This document shows, piece after piece, positions 17,301 to 25,313 of a DNA stretch of 64,000 bases. The notes under the pieces are model-generated. The model did no database searches. It had not been told where the DNA came from and saw only the letters and a program-made list of their open reading frames with translations. The stretch lies in assembly GCA_902613185.1 (NCBI GenBank), contig CACMGP010000001.1, forward strand, positions 496,001 to 560,000. Reading direction: 5' to 3'. This DNA is from an uncultured Alphaproteobacteria bacterium. GTDB lineage: Bacteria; Pseudomonadota; Alphaproteobacteria; HIMB59. How positions within the stretch are numbered: position 1 is the first letter of the stretch; each line of letters begins with the position of its first letter. A program made the translations under genes and the position numbers.

Positions 17301-17902
17301 CTGAGAAAAATGTAAAATTTAAACATATGAAAGATGGAGATAAAGAAGATTATCTATTGCTCCAAAAATATGAGGAAAAGTATGTTTCTTTGACATATGA
17401 AAGAATAATAGAAGAGCTTACAAGACAAGGAAAAAATACTATGGAGGGTTACAAGATAACAAGATTAGATCATGGCCTACAATCAGCTACTAGAGCTTAT
17501 AATGATGGAGCTGATATTGATTGGATTGTTGGTGCCTTACTTCATGATATTGGAGATGGGCTTGCCCCTCAAAATCACGATAGGTTTTCTGCTGAAGTTG
17601 TAAGACCTTATGTAAGAGATGAAATAACATGGGTGATTGAGCATCATGGAATTTTTCAAATGATATACTATGCTCATCATTATGGATGGGATAAAAATGC
17701 TAGAGATAAATTTAAAGATAATATTTATTTCCAAACTTGCGCAGATTTCTGTGAAAGATGGGATCAAAAATCTTTTGATCCCGAATATGAAAATAAAGAT
17801 CTAGATTTTTTTAAACCCTTGATTAAAGAGGTATTTAGCAGACCTCCCTACAAAGATGAATACATCAAAAAAAATGAAGTTTTAGGTTTACCAAAAGTTT
17901 AA
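17297..17902 (+). CDS. HD-domain protein, candidate diiron oxygenase (TmpB-like)
   Basis: A 201-residue protein carrying the six ligands expected of mixed-valent diiron HD oxygenases (MIOX, PhnZ, TmpB): H59, the H83-D84 pair, H94, H117 and D156. H59 to H83 is 24 residues, as in PhnZ. The final Asp lies in ERWDQKS, like the RWDE of PhnZ. E50 and Y52 sit just before H59, where PhnZ has its substrate-sensing Tyr/Glu, though in different order and spacing. Known TmpB cleaves the hydroxylated phosphonate made by TmpA to glycine betaine and phosphate. An ordinary HD phosphohydrolase remains possible. It starts inside the dioxygenase stop (ATGA), so the two are translationally coupled. Confidence 0.6.
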   Translation: MTEKNVKFKHMKDGDKEDYLLLQKYEEKYVSLTYERIIEELTRQGKNTMEGYKITRLDHGLQSATRAYNDGADIDWIVGALLHDIGDGLAPQNHDRFSAEVVRPYVRDEITWVIEHHGIFQMIYYAHHYGWDKNARDKFKDNIYFQTCADFCERWDQKSFDPEYENKDLDFFKPLIKEVFSRPPYKDEYIKKNEVLGLPKV

Positions 17903-17942
17903 ATCTATAAATCCAGATAATTTAAAGTAAGTATATATTGTC

Positions 17943-18467
17943 ATGAGAATTTTCTTGATAACTTTGAGTATTTTATTCACAAGCATAGGGAGCATTATGG
18001 CGAAAAACTTATATAACTTTAGTATTCAAGATATTGATGGAAATACAATTAATCTTGATAAATTTAAAGGTAAACCCATTCTTCTTGTTAATACGGCTAG
18101 TAGATGTGGTTTCACAAAACAATACGCTAATCTATCCAATCTTCATCGTGAGTATTTTAAAAAGAACTTAGTCATTATTGGAACTCCTTCTAATAGTTTT
18201 CATCAAGAGCTGAGTAATAATGAGGAAGTTAAAGAATTTTGTTTAGTTAATTATGAAACCAAATTCATTATATCAGAAATTATTAGTGTTGTTGGTGAAA
18301 ATGCCCATCCGATATACAGTTGGATGACATCAGAGTATAACGAAACTCCGAAATGGAATTTTTATAAGTATCTTTTTGATGGAGAGGGTCAATTAGTTAA
18401 AAGTTGGTCCTCTATGACCAAACCTGACAGTTCGAAAATTACAAGTTTAATTGATGATTTAATATAG
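17943..18467 (+). CDS. Glutathione peroxidase-like thiol peroxidase, exported
   Basis: A 174-residue member of the GPx family, the last gene before a terminator. MRIFLITLSILFTSIGSIMA at the N-terminus is a signal peptide, so it is probably periplasmic. The peroxidatic Cys is in NTASRCGFT near residue 57, the catalytic Trp in WNFYKYLF. The usual PCNQFGGQE block has diverged to TPSNSFHQE, keeping Gln. The second resolving Cys of thioredoxin-dependent forms is not obvious, so the electron donor is uncertain. Its role is removal of hydroperoxides. Confidence 0.85.
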   Translation: MRIFLITLSILFTSIGSIMAKNLYNFSIQDIDGNTINLDKFKGKPILLVNTASRCGFTKQYANLSNLHREYFKKNLVIIGTPSNSFHQELSNNEEVKEFCLVNYETKFIISEIISVVGENAHPIYSWMTSEYNETPKWNFYKYLFDGEGQLVKSWSSMTKPDSSKITSLIDDLI

Positions 18468-18497
18468 AAAAGGGGGCACGTAATGTGCCCCTTTTTT
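18468..18497. terminator. Bidirectional rho-independent terminator
   Basis: GGGGCAC (18473-18479) pairs with GTGCCCC (18485-18491) around GTAAT, extended by flanking A and T runs, with TTTTTT after the stem on the plus strand. On the minus strand the A run (18468-18471) reads as a short T tail. It lies between the convergent glutathione peroxidase and amtB genes and ends both transcripts. Confidence 0.9.
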
Positions 18498-18516
18498 AGG
18501 AGTACTATAAATAAGA

Positions 18517-19797
18517 TTATTTAAATTCTGGGTAAGCGACTGTTGTTAATTCAGCACTATCTAAACCAGATGCTTCGGTCTCTTCCGATACTCTTAAGCC
18601 TACAGTTCCTTTTAGAATATAAAAGAATATGCCACTTAAAGGTACAACTAAGACAGCTGCAGCAACAATTCCTATTAATTGCACTAGGAAATCGCCGCTA
18701 CCAAAAATACCTACGGCCAATGTTCCCCAAATACCTGCAACTAAGTGTGCTGATATTGCACCGACAACATCATCGATTTTCATTTTGTCGAGCATTGGGA
18801 TAGCGATAGTACAAAGAATACCACCTATTGCACCAACAATCATAGATAAGAAGTGGTTGCTTAAATCTGGACCTGCAGTAATAGCAACAAGACCTGCAAT
18901 AGCACCGTTCAATGCAATAGATAGATCAATTTTTTTATACAATAGCTGTGATAAAATAATTGCAGCCACAACACCACCACATGCAGCAATATTTGTGTTT
19001 ACAACAACAATTGACATTGCAGAAGCATCAGCGGCACTACCAAGTGCTAGTTGAGATCCACCGTTAAATCCAAACCATCCAAACCAAAGGATGAAGGTTC
19101 CTAGACATGCTAAAGGCATGTTCGCACCAGCGATTGGAGAGATCTTTCCATCTGCACCATATTTTCCAGCTCTAGGACCAAGAATTAAACAGCCAGTTAA
19201 AGCTGCCCATCCGCCGACTGAGTGAACAATAGTAGATCCAGCAAAATCAGAAAAGCCCATTTCTGTAAGCCATCCACCGCCCCAGGTCCAAGAACCATAG
19301 ATTGGGTAAATAATTCCTGTCATAAATGCTGCAAATATCATAAATGGCCATACTTTAATTCTTTCAGCACATGCTCCAGATACAATTGAAATTGCTGTAG
19401 CACAGAAAACCATTTGGAAGAACCAATCTGACGCTAAAGAGTAGCCGCCCTCTTCTGTTGCAACTGTTAAATCATCAGCGGTATCATAAAAAGCACCACC
19501 TAATGAACCAATCCAACCTGAAACATCTACATACATTAAGCTGTAACCGATTAGATAAAACATTATTCCTGCAATTGAGTATAAAGCTATATTTTTTAAT
19601 AAAATTGCTGATGTGTTTTTTTTACGAACAAATCCAGCTTCTAACATGGCAAAACCTAATGCCATGAACATCACTAAGACTCCACTAAAAACAAATAAAA
19701 ATGTATTAAATACAAAGGCTGTTTCAGCAGATACTTCCGCACTTGCAACTCCAGAGAAAAGCAAAGTAGGGATTAAAAAAGTTAATATTTTTTTCAT
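18517..19797 (-). CDS. amtB: Ammonium transporter
   Basis: Inner-membrane ammonium channel, 426 residues, with a signal peptide (LTFLIPTLLFSGVASA) and eleven helices. It has AMLEAGFVRKKNT near residue 50, DFAGSTIVHSVGGWAAL with one pore His, and DDVVGAISAHLVAGIWGTLAVG with the other. It follows glnK by 9 bases and has a good AAGGAGAT ribosome site. This is the usual pairing in which the PII protein GlnK blocks AmtB when nitrogen is ample. Confidence 0.97.
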   Translation of the reverse strand: MKKILTFLIPTLLFSGVASAEVSAETAFVFNTFLFVFSGVLVMFMALGFAMLEAGFVRKKNTSAILLKNIALYSIAGIMFYLIGYSLMYVDVSGWIGSLGGAFYDTADDLTVATEEGGYSLASDWFFQMVFCATAISIVSGACAERIKVWPFMIFAAFMTGIIYPIYGSWTWGGGWLTEMGFSDFAGSTIVHSVGGWAALTGCLILGPRAGKYGADGKISPIAGANMPLACLGTFILWFGWFGFNGGSQLALGSAADASAMSIVVVNTNIAACGGVVAAIILSQLLYKKIDLSIALNGAIAGLVAITAGPDLSNHFLSMIVGAIGGILCTIAIPMLDKMKIDDVVGAISAHLVAGIWGTLAVGIFGSGDFLVQLIGIVAAAVLVVPLSGIFFYILKGTVGLRVSEETEASGLDSAELTTVAYPEFK

Positions 19798-19806
19798 TGG
19801 ATCTCC

Positions 19807-20148
19807 TTATTTAATTGCCTCAGCGCCACGTTCTCCTGTACGAATTCGGACAACTTCTTGCACTTCAGTTACAAAAATTTTGCCATCTCCAATTTTTCCT
19901 GATTTTACTGCCTCAGAAATCGTTGTTATGACTTTTTCGACGTCTGCAGAATCTACTAAAACCTCTGCTCGAGATTTAGGAAGAAAATGTACCTCATATT
20001 CTGCGCCTCGGTACAGTTCGGTATGACCCTTCTGGCGCCCATATCCTTTAGCCTCGACAATAGTTAAACCTTGGATGTCAACACCTGTAAGTGCTTGTCT
20101 CAAAGCTTCAACTTTATCGGGCTTGATAATTGCTGTTATTAGTTTCAT
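19807..20148 (-). CDS. glnK: Nitrogen regulatory PII protein (GlnK type)
   Basis: A 113-residue trimeric signal protein that senses 2-oxoglutarate and ATP/ADP. The T-loop is present with the uridylylation tyrosine Y51 in LYRGAEYEVHFLPK; KPDKVEALRQAL and the C-terminal KIGDGKIFVTEVQEVVRIRTGERG are hallmark segments. Linkage to amtB indicates GlnK rather than GlnB. I found no sigma-54 type promoter (GG-N10-GC) by eye in the 210 bases upstream, so nitrogen control may use another route. Confidence 0.95.
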   Translation of the reverse strand: MKLITAIIKPDKVEALRQALTGVDIQGLTIVEAKGYGRQKGHTELYRGAEYEVHFLPKSRAEVLVDSADVEKVITTISEAVKSGKIGDGKIFVTEVQEVVRIRTGERGAEAIK

Positions 20149-20252
20149 AAATACCTCTCTTATTTTTGAGTTGTGAAACTTATAAATACTGAATCAGAAA
20201 AAAAATAATGCTAAGAAGTTAATGAAACTATGCATCTAGTGAATATCCAAGA

Positions 20253-20281
20253 TTGCCCAATAAAATCAGTCATATTGGCAA
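20253..20281. promoter_or_regulatory. Imperfect inverted repeat upstream of glnK
   Basis: TTGCCCAAT (20253-20261) and ATTGGCAA (20274-20281) pair with one bulged base around a 12-base spacer, about 105 bases before the glnK start. No T-run follows on the sense strand of glnK, so it is more likely a regulator site than a terminator. The rest of the 210-base gap is plain AT-rich sequence. Confidence 0.25.
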
Positions 20282-20358
20282 AAAAAAATTAAATAATATT
20301 ACTAAAATAATTAAAAAAGCTAGGCTATATATTAAATTAATTAGTTGGCGTTCATGAC

Positions 20359-20913
20359 TTAAAGAGGATTCTTCCAACCGACTTGATAGATTGCTTCATT
20401 TCTTCGAAGATTAGGCAATGTAAAAGGGCCATCATAGGTAGCTTTAATAGCAGGTCCGATAACTTTAATATTATCGGTATTTAACTTACTTTTTAAAACA
20501 TCTCGGTGTTTATAAAAATTTTTATCGGAAGCAAAACCAGAATATCTAATTACTGCAAAATAACCTGGCTCAATTGAAGAAATTTTCACTGAATTATCTG
20601 ATGGCAAAGGTATTTCATTCAGTTTGTATTTATCTGGTAAGTAAAATTGCATGACGTAATCATTTTCAATTTGAGTAACATTCACAGGTGTGGTCATTGC
20701 AATTTTTTCACTTTGTTTATTATTGCCAGAAATATAATTAAAGAGCTTTCGAAATCCATTATTTTGATTAGTGTATTGGGTTTGAACCACTAGGCGCTCC
20801 TCATAAAATCTAATTTCATATGTATCTGTCTGATGAACTACTTTATAAAGAGACTCACTATAAGCCATCAAGTCTTGTACCACGAGTAACATAAATAGTA
20901 AGTATTTAATCAT
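20359..20913 (-). CDS. SOUL-family heme-binding-like protein
   Basis: A 184-residue protein with a hydrophobic N-terminal segment (KYLLFMLLVVQDLMAYS) that may be a signal peptide, then a SOUL/HBP domain: YEIRFYEERLVVQT near residue 32, GFRKLFNYISGNN, EKIAMTTPV, and the C-terminal NEAIYQVGW. SOUL proteins bind heme or porphyrins in eukaryotes; bacterial roles are not settled. The gene overlaps the SH3 gene by 8 bases and ends the minus-strand run that includes the photolyase. It is possibly a periplasmic tetrapyrrole-binding protein (inference). Confidence 0.82.
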   Translation of the reverse strand: MIKYLLFMLLVVQDLMAYSESLYKVVHQTDTYEIRFYEERLVVQTQYTNQNNGFRKLFNYISGNNKQSEKIAMTTPVNVTQIENDYVMQFYLPDKYKLNEIPLPSDNSVKISSIEPGYFAVIRYSGFASDKNFYKHRDVLKSKLNTDNIKVIGPAIKATYDGPFTLPNLRRNEAIYQVGWKNPL

Positions 20914-21439
20914 TTAAAATTTGCGTTTCTTTGTCAGAGACTCCCCATAATCTGTCATCTATGGGTATCCATCCTTTAACAGAGGATTTATTGTCCTCAG
21001 GTATACTTATTTTCACCATTGTTTCTTTTACCTCTAATAAGTTTACAATTTTTGGTGCAAGTATTACTCCTTTTTGAATAGTCGTCCAAGACTCAGGGTC
21101 ATGAGACTTCAATGCATACAGCTCAATATCCTCTAGTATCAGCAATGTTCTTTTTTTAGATAACTGATTGTGAGCAATCCAACCTTGTATCCCATTAAAT
21201 AATTCAATGCGGTACCAATCTGTATAAGAACTCCAACTATTTCTGAACTCTTCAATAACCTTTACAGGCATATTTTCCTCTGTAAGGAGAAATTTCTCTG
21301 TTTGTTTATTCAAATCTTGATTTTCTGGATAATGACGTAACCAAGACTTATCGTAAGCTAGGGATTTATAATATGGAATATGTTTATCAGAATATGAAGT
21401 TAATGGGAGTATCAGAAACAAAAGCACTAGCCTGATCAT
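20906..21439 (-). CDS. Exported SH3-like domain protein
   Basis: A 177-residue protein. The frame opens with a TTG at 21464-21466, but the ATG at 21439 directly gives a signal peptide (MIRLVLLFLILPLTSYS) and removes the overlap with the GMC gene, so I use it. Two SH3b-like repeats can be seen: PVKVIEEFRNSWSSYTDWYRIEL...GWIAHNQL and the WTTIQKGVIL...MVKISI...GWIPIDDRLWGV half. The family is common in alphaproteobacteria next to unrelated genes and is sometimes mislabelled. It is probably a periplasmic peptidoglycan-associated or adaptor protein. Confidence 0.75.
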   Translation of the reverse strand: MIRLVLLFLILPLTSYSDKHIPYYKSLAYDKSWLRHYPENQDLNKQTEKFLLTEENMPVKVIEEFRNSWSSYTDWYRIELFNGIQGWIAHNQLSKKRTLLILEDIELYALKSHDPESWTTIQKGVILAPKIVNLLEVKETMVKISIPEDNKSSVKGWIPIDDRLWGVSDKETQILND

Positions 21440-21444
21440 AAATT

Positions 21445-23103
21445 TTATCTTTGTGAATTTTGCCAATTTGGGTGGTTATAAGGTTGTAGATTTGATGGTG
21501 CTAAAAGAGGTTTTCCCAAGATATGATCTGAGGCTTTCTCACCAGTCATTATTGACGGTGCATTAAGGTTACCATTACATATTTGAGGAAAAATTGATGA
21601 GTCTGCAAGGTATAGATTTGAAAAACCCTTTACTTTACAATCGTTTAGAACGACAGAAGAAGGGTCATCTTCTTTTCCAATCTTGCAGGTACCACATGGA
21701 TGATAGGCACTTTCACAATTATTTTTTATAAATTCGTCGAGACCTTCATCCGAAACAACGTCATCGCCAGGTTGAATTTCATCTCCTTTAAAAGGAACTA
21801 GGGCCTCTTGGCTCAATATCTCTCTACTAAGTCTAAGTGATTTTCTAAAGTTTGGAAAATCATCTTCATGAGACATGTAATTGAATTTTATCGTTGGTGA
21901 GTCAAATGGGTTGCTAGATTTTAATTTTACAAAACCTCTAGATTTTGAACGCATTGGCCCTACATGCAATTGAAAACCATGACCCTCGCTAGGTGCCTTT
22001 CCGTCATATCTAATAGCGACTGGAAGAAAATGAAATTGTATATCTGGATATGGTATGTTTTTATCAGAGCGAATGAAACCAAGAGTTTCAAATTGGTTTG
22101 TTGCTCCTGGCCCACTTTTAAAAAACATCCATTGCATGCCGATAAGTAATTTGGAGAAAGGATTTAAATATTTATTAAGTGTTACTGGTTGTAGACATTT
22201 AACTTGAAAATAAACTTCTAAATGGTCTTGTAAGTTTTTACCAACACCCGGTAAGTTTTTAATAACCTTGATCCCCAAACTATTTAAATCATTGCCCTCT
22301 CCAATGCCCGATCTTTGTAGAATTGTTGGGCTATTGATTGCGCCAGCTGATAAAACAACACCAATATTTGCACTAAAGGTTTTTTTTTGGCCCTGATGAA
22401 ATACTTCAACTCCCTTAGCTTTGTCTTCATGAAAAATTATTTTATCGACTAGGACCTTTGTTATAAGTTGTACATTTTTTTTTGCTAACGCAGGCTTTAA
22501 ATAAGCTTTTGCTGTTGAAAAACGTGAGCCTTTCCAAACAGTCATATCAGCTGGTCCAAAACCCTCCTGTCGAAAGCCATTGTAGTCATCAGTGTAGGTG
22601 TATCCCGCCTGCTCGGTAGCTTTTACAAAAGCATTGTGTAATGGGTTATCTCTTTTGCCATGGGTTATGTTTAGAGGGCCTGATTTTCCTCTAAACTCTG
22701 AATTGCCTCCATGGCTTGCTTCCATTCTTTGAAAATATGGAAGGACATCAGGATAATCCCAACCTTTTGCACCACTTTCTGCCCATTGATTATAATCACC
22801 AGCATTACCCCTAACATAAATCATTCCGTTAATTGACGAAGACCCTCCTATAACTTTACCTCTAGGGCAAACGAGAGACCTACCATTTAAGGTAGGCTCG
22901 GGTTCTGCTTTATAGCCCCAATCGAATTTATTCATATTCATTGGGTATGAGAGTGCTGCAGGCATTTGTATAAAAGGACTATTGTCATTGCCGCCAAATT
23001 CTAATACTAGAATTTTTAATTGAGGGTTTTCCCCAAGTCTGTATGCAATTGTAGATCCTGCTGATCCAGAACCAATTACGATATAATCAGGTTTTTCAAA
23101 CAT
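21445..23103 (-). CDS. GMC-family FAD oxidoreductase, choline dehydrogenase-like
   Basis: A 552-residue flavoenzyme with the dinucleotide motif YIVIGSGSAGSTIAYRL at residue 7, CPRGKVIGGSSSINGMIYVRG near 80, GVVLSAGAINSPTILQRSGIG (second GMC signature) and the C-terminal active-site stretch YHPCGTCKIG...NGNLNAPSIMTGEKASDHI. The closest pattern I know is BetA-type choline dehydrogenase, which makes betaine aldehyde. Other alcohol-oxidising GMC enzymes look similar, and no betaine aldehyde dehydrogenase is adjacent. It lies 5 bases before the SH3 gene and 8 after the photolyase gene. Confidence 0.85.
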   Translation of the reverse strand: MFEKPDYIVIGSGSAGSTIAYRLGENPQLKILVLEFGGNDNSPFIQMPAALSYPMNMNKFDWGYKAEPEPTLNGRSLVCPRGKVIGGSSSINGMIYVRGNAGDYNQWAESGAKGWDYPDVLPYFQRMEASHGGNSEFRGKSGPLNITHGKRDNPLHNAFVKATEQAGYTYTDDYNGFRQEGFGPADMTVWKGSRFSTAKAYLKPALAKKNVQLITKVLVDKIIFHEDKAKGVEVFHQGQKKTFSANIGVVLSAGAINSPTILQRSGIGEGNDLNSLGIKVIKNLPGVGKNLQDHLEVYFQVKCLQPVTLNKYLNPFSKLLIGMQWMFFKSGPGATNQFETLGFIRSDKNIPYPDIQFHFLPVAIRYDGKAPSEGHGFQLHVGPMRSKSRGFVKLKSSNPFDSPTIKFNYMSHEDDFPNFRKSLRLSREILSQEALVPFKGDEIQPGDDVVSDEGLDEFIKNNCESAYHPCGTCKIGKEDDPSSVVLNDCKVKGFSNLYLADSSIFPQICNGNLNAPSIMTGEKASDHILGKPLLAPSNLQPYNHPNWQNSQR

Positions 23104-23111
23104 AGATTAGT

Positions 23112-24545
23112 TCAATTTCTTCCTCTACTACCATGTTTTAAATAAACATTTTTTGCAAGTATTTTATGTTCTTGTGATTTGCGAATATCAAAAATTTTTT
23201 TACTAGCATACTGAGCAGTTTCTTTAACATTAATTATTTCTTTTTGAAACTCATTATCGAACAAATTTACGTTCAAACTTTTTTTTGGGGGATTATGAAA
23301 AAAAGCAGGTGGGAAATTTTTTACTTCAGGAATTTGTGACTTAATAAATTTACCGAGAGGATCTTGATCCATAGCTTGCTTATAAGGATTATACATTCTA
23401 ATAGTATTGATACCAGTTGTACCTGATTGCATTTGTATTTGACTGTAATGAATTCCAGGTTCAAAGTCTGTAAACAATGCTGCCAAGCGTGGAGCAAAGT
23501 ATCTCCAATCAAGCCATAAATTATAAGAAGCAAATGAAGCTAACATTGCTCTCATTCTAAAATTGATCCATCCATGATTTCTTAAATAAATCATACATGC
23601 ATCGATAAAATGAACTCCGGTCTTACCTTCAATCCAAGCCTCTAATTTCTCTTCATCTTTATCACGTATTTGATCATACACAGGAATAAAGCTTGCATGT
23701 TCAATTGATGGCTGATCCTCTAATTTTTGAATAAAATGTGATCTCCAATGTAACCTAGATAAAAATGAATTTATAGATTTAGCAAAATTTTTATTGGTAT
23801 GCTTTATTAGATCTCTTTTTTTTGCGGCCTCTTGAAAAACTGTGCGGTGTGATATTGTACCGTATGTCAAATGAGTTGATAATCTTGAGCAGCTTTTTTC
23901 AGCAGTTATTGGGCTAGACATCTCAAATTGATAATTTTCACCTCTTTTATTTAAAAAAGACTGAAGTAATTTTTCTGCTTCGACAGATCCACCCTTTTGC
24001 CTATATGGACATGGTGTTGAGTCGTAAAAAAATTTTGGTAATTCATGGTTTGTTAATTCTAAATTAACTGATTGTTTTATGACGGGCAAATTAGACTTTT
24101 TAATAATCTCGTTTCTAAAATTTTTTGCCCATTGGTTTCTATCATGTTGTCCTCTTTTAACTCCTGGGTAAGAACACTCAATCCAATCAATTTTATTTTG
24201 AAAAAAAAATTTTTTTAATTTTTTATCTCTTTGGTAAGTCCATTGAATACCTGTTTCTTGTTCGCTAATTACGCTTGAAAAGCTATATTTATCTTTTAAA
24301 AACTTGAATATTTCAATCGCGTCACCAAAAAAGATATTTAAATATAAATTATTTTTTAATAATTGTCGTTTAAGCTCATTTACACTCTCTAATGTAAATT
24401 GCCACTGCCTTAAAGACATATCTTTTTGCTTCCACAGATCAGGTTCAATTATGTAAATTAATATAGATCTTTTATTTTCATCAATAAGAATTTCATTGTC
24501 TTTAAATCTTAAATTCTTCTTAAACCAGACGATCCTATTTGACAT
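23112..24545 (-). CDS. Photolyase/cryptochrome-family flavoprotein
   Basis: A 477-residue protein with an N-terminal Rossmann antenna domain (IVWFKKNLRFKDN) and a C-terminal FAD domain: SRLSTHLTYGTISHR near residue 223, RLHWRSHFIQKLE near 268, GKTGVHFIDACMIYLRNHGWINFRMRAMLASF and GIHYSQIQMQSGTTGINTIRMYNP. These place it in the family, but the HWRSHF and QMQSGTTG versions differ from E. coli PhrB (WREFYRDL, QWAASTG). It therefore belongs to another bacterial clade and may repair a different photoproduct or act as a photoreceptor. Confidence 0.85.
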   Translation of the reverse strand: MSNRIVWFKKNLRFKDNEILIDENKRSILIYIIEPDLWKQKDMSLRQWQFTLESVNELKRQLLKNNLYLNIFFGDAIEIFKFLKDKYSFSSVISEQETGIQWTYQRDKKLKKFFFQNKIDWIECSYPGVKRGQHDRNQWAKNFRNEIIKKSNLPVIKQSVNLELTNHELPKFFYDSTPCPYRQKGGSVEAEKLLQSFLNKRGENYQFEMSSPITAEKSCSRLSTHLTYGTISHRTVFQEAAKKRDLIKHTNKNFAKSINSFLSRLHWRSHFIQKLEDQPSIEHASFIPVYDQIRDKDEEKLEAWIEGKTGVHFIDACMIYLRNHGWINFRMRAMLASFASYNLWLDWRYFAPRLAALFTDFEPGIHYSQIQMQSGTTGINTIRMYNPYKQAMDQDPLGKFIKSQIPEVKNFPPAFFHNPPKKSLNVNLFDNEFQKEIINVKETAQYASKKIFDIRKSQEHKILAKNVYLKHGSRGRN

Positions 24546-24551
24546 CTGTTT

Positions 24552-25313
24552 CTAATCTTTAATTTTGAAGCCTTTTGAAAAAATATAAATAATTGCAGAA
24601 ATATTTAAAATTAAAAATGTAAATATCATAATCAAACTTGTTGTAATACTCACATCAGCCATTTCATAAAAACTCCATCGAAAACCACTAACTAAGTAAA
24701 GAACTGGATTTACCAAAGAAACGTTTTGCCAAAACTCTGGTAACCAGTTTATTGAATATAGCGATCCACCAAGAAATACGAGTGGAGATAAAATTAGTGT
24801 TGGAAATATTGATAGCTCCTCCCAATTTGATGACAACATCCCTATAAGAAAACCAAGTAAGCTAAAAGTTAAAGATGTTAAAACGAGCATTAAAATCATT
24901 GTAAAAGGATGCATAATATATATTTCAACAAAAAATAACCCTGTTGCTAATATTAAGCTTCCTAAAATTATTGATTTTGTAGTGGCCGCACCAACAAAAC
25001 CAATAACAATCTCTGTTGTTGATAGTGGGGCAGCATATATTTCATTTATAGTTCCAAGAAACTTTGGAAAAAAAATACCTGAGGAAGCGTTTGAGACACT
25101 TTGTGTAAGTAAAGCTAACATTATCATACCAGGTACTATGAAAGAACCATAAGAGATATCTTCAATCACAGGGATGCGACTTCCTATTGCAGCACCGAAG
25201 ACAACAAAATAAAGAGAGGATGATATCACAGGAGAAAATATACTTTGAACAGTTGTTCTTCTCATTCGATCCATTTCATGCAAGTAAATTGCCATTATAC
25301 CTGTCCAGTTCAT
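24552..25313 (-). CDS. ABC-2 type exporter permease
   Basis: A 253-residue membrane protein with six helices, starting with the cytoplasmic MNWTGIMAIYLHEMDRMRR. It shows the ABC-2 features FVVFGAAIGSRIP, YGSFIVPGMIMLALLTQSVSNASSGIFFPKFLGTINEIYAAPLS (coupling region) and FLGGSLYSINWLPEFWQNVSLVNPVLYLVSGFRWSFY near the end. It pairs with the ATPase gene, whose last 4 bases it overlaps. The layout resembles the YadG-YadH and NodIJ exporters; the substrate is unknown. Confidence 0.88.
   Translation of the reverse strand: MNWTGIMAIYLHEMDRMRRTTVQSIFSPVISSSLYFVVFGAAIGSRIPVIEDISYGSFIVPGMIMLALLTQSVSNASSGIFFPKFLGTINEIYAAPLSTTEIVIGFVGAATTKSIILGSLILATGLFFVEIYIMHPFTMILMLVLTSLTFSLLGFLIGMLSSNWEELSIFPTLILSPLVFLGGSLYSINWLPEFWQNVSLVNPVLYLVSGFRWSFYEMADVSITTSLIMIFTFLILNISAIIYIFSKGFKIKD

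Noticed and set aside
18543-20026. Plus-strand ORFs up to 141 codons opposite amtB and glnK
   Set aside because: Antisense shadows of two well-conserved genes, without family features or ribosome sites.
20149-20358. Sigma-54 promoter upstream of glnK
   Set aside because: I looked for GG-N10-GC on the minus strand; the nearest TGG...TGC has the wrong spacing.
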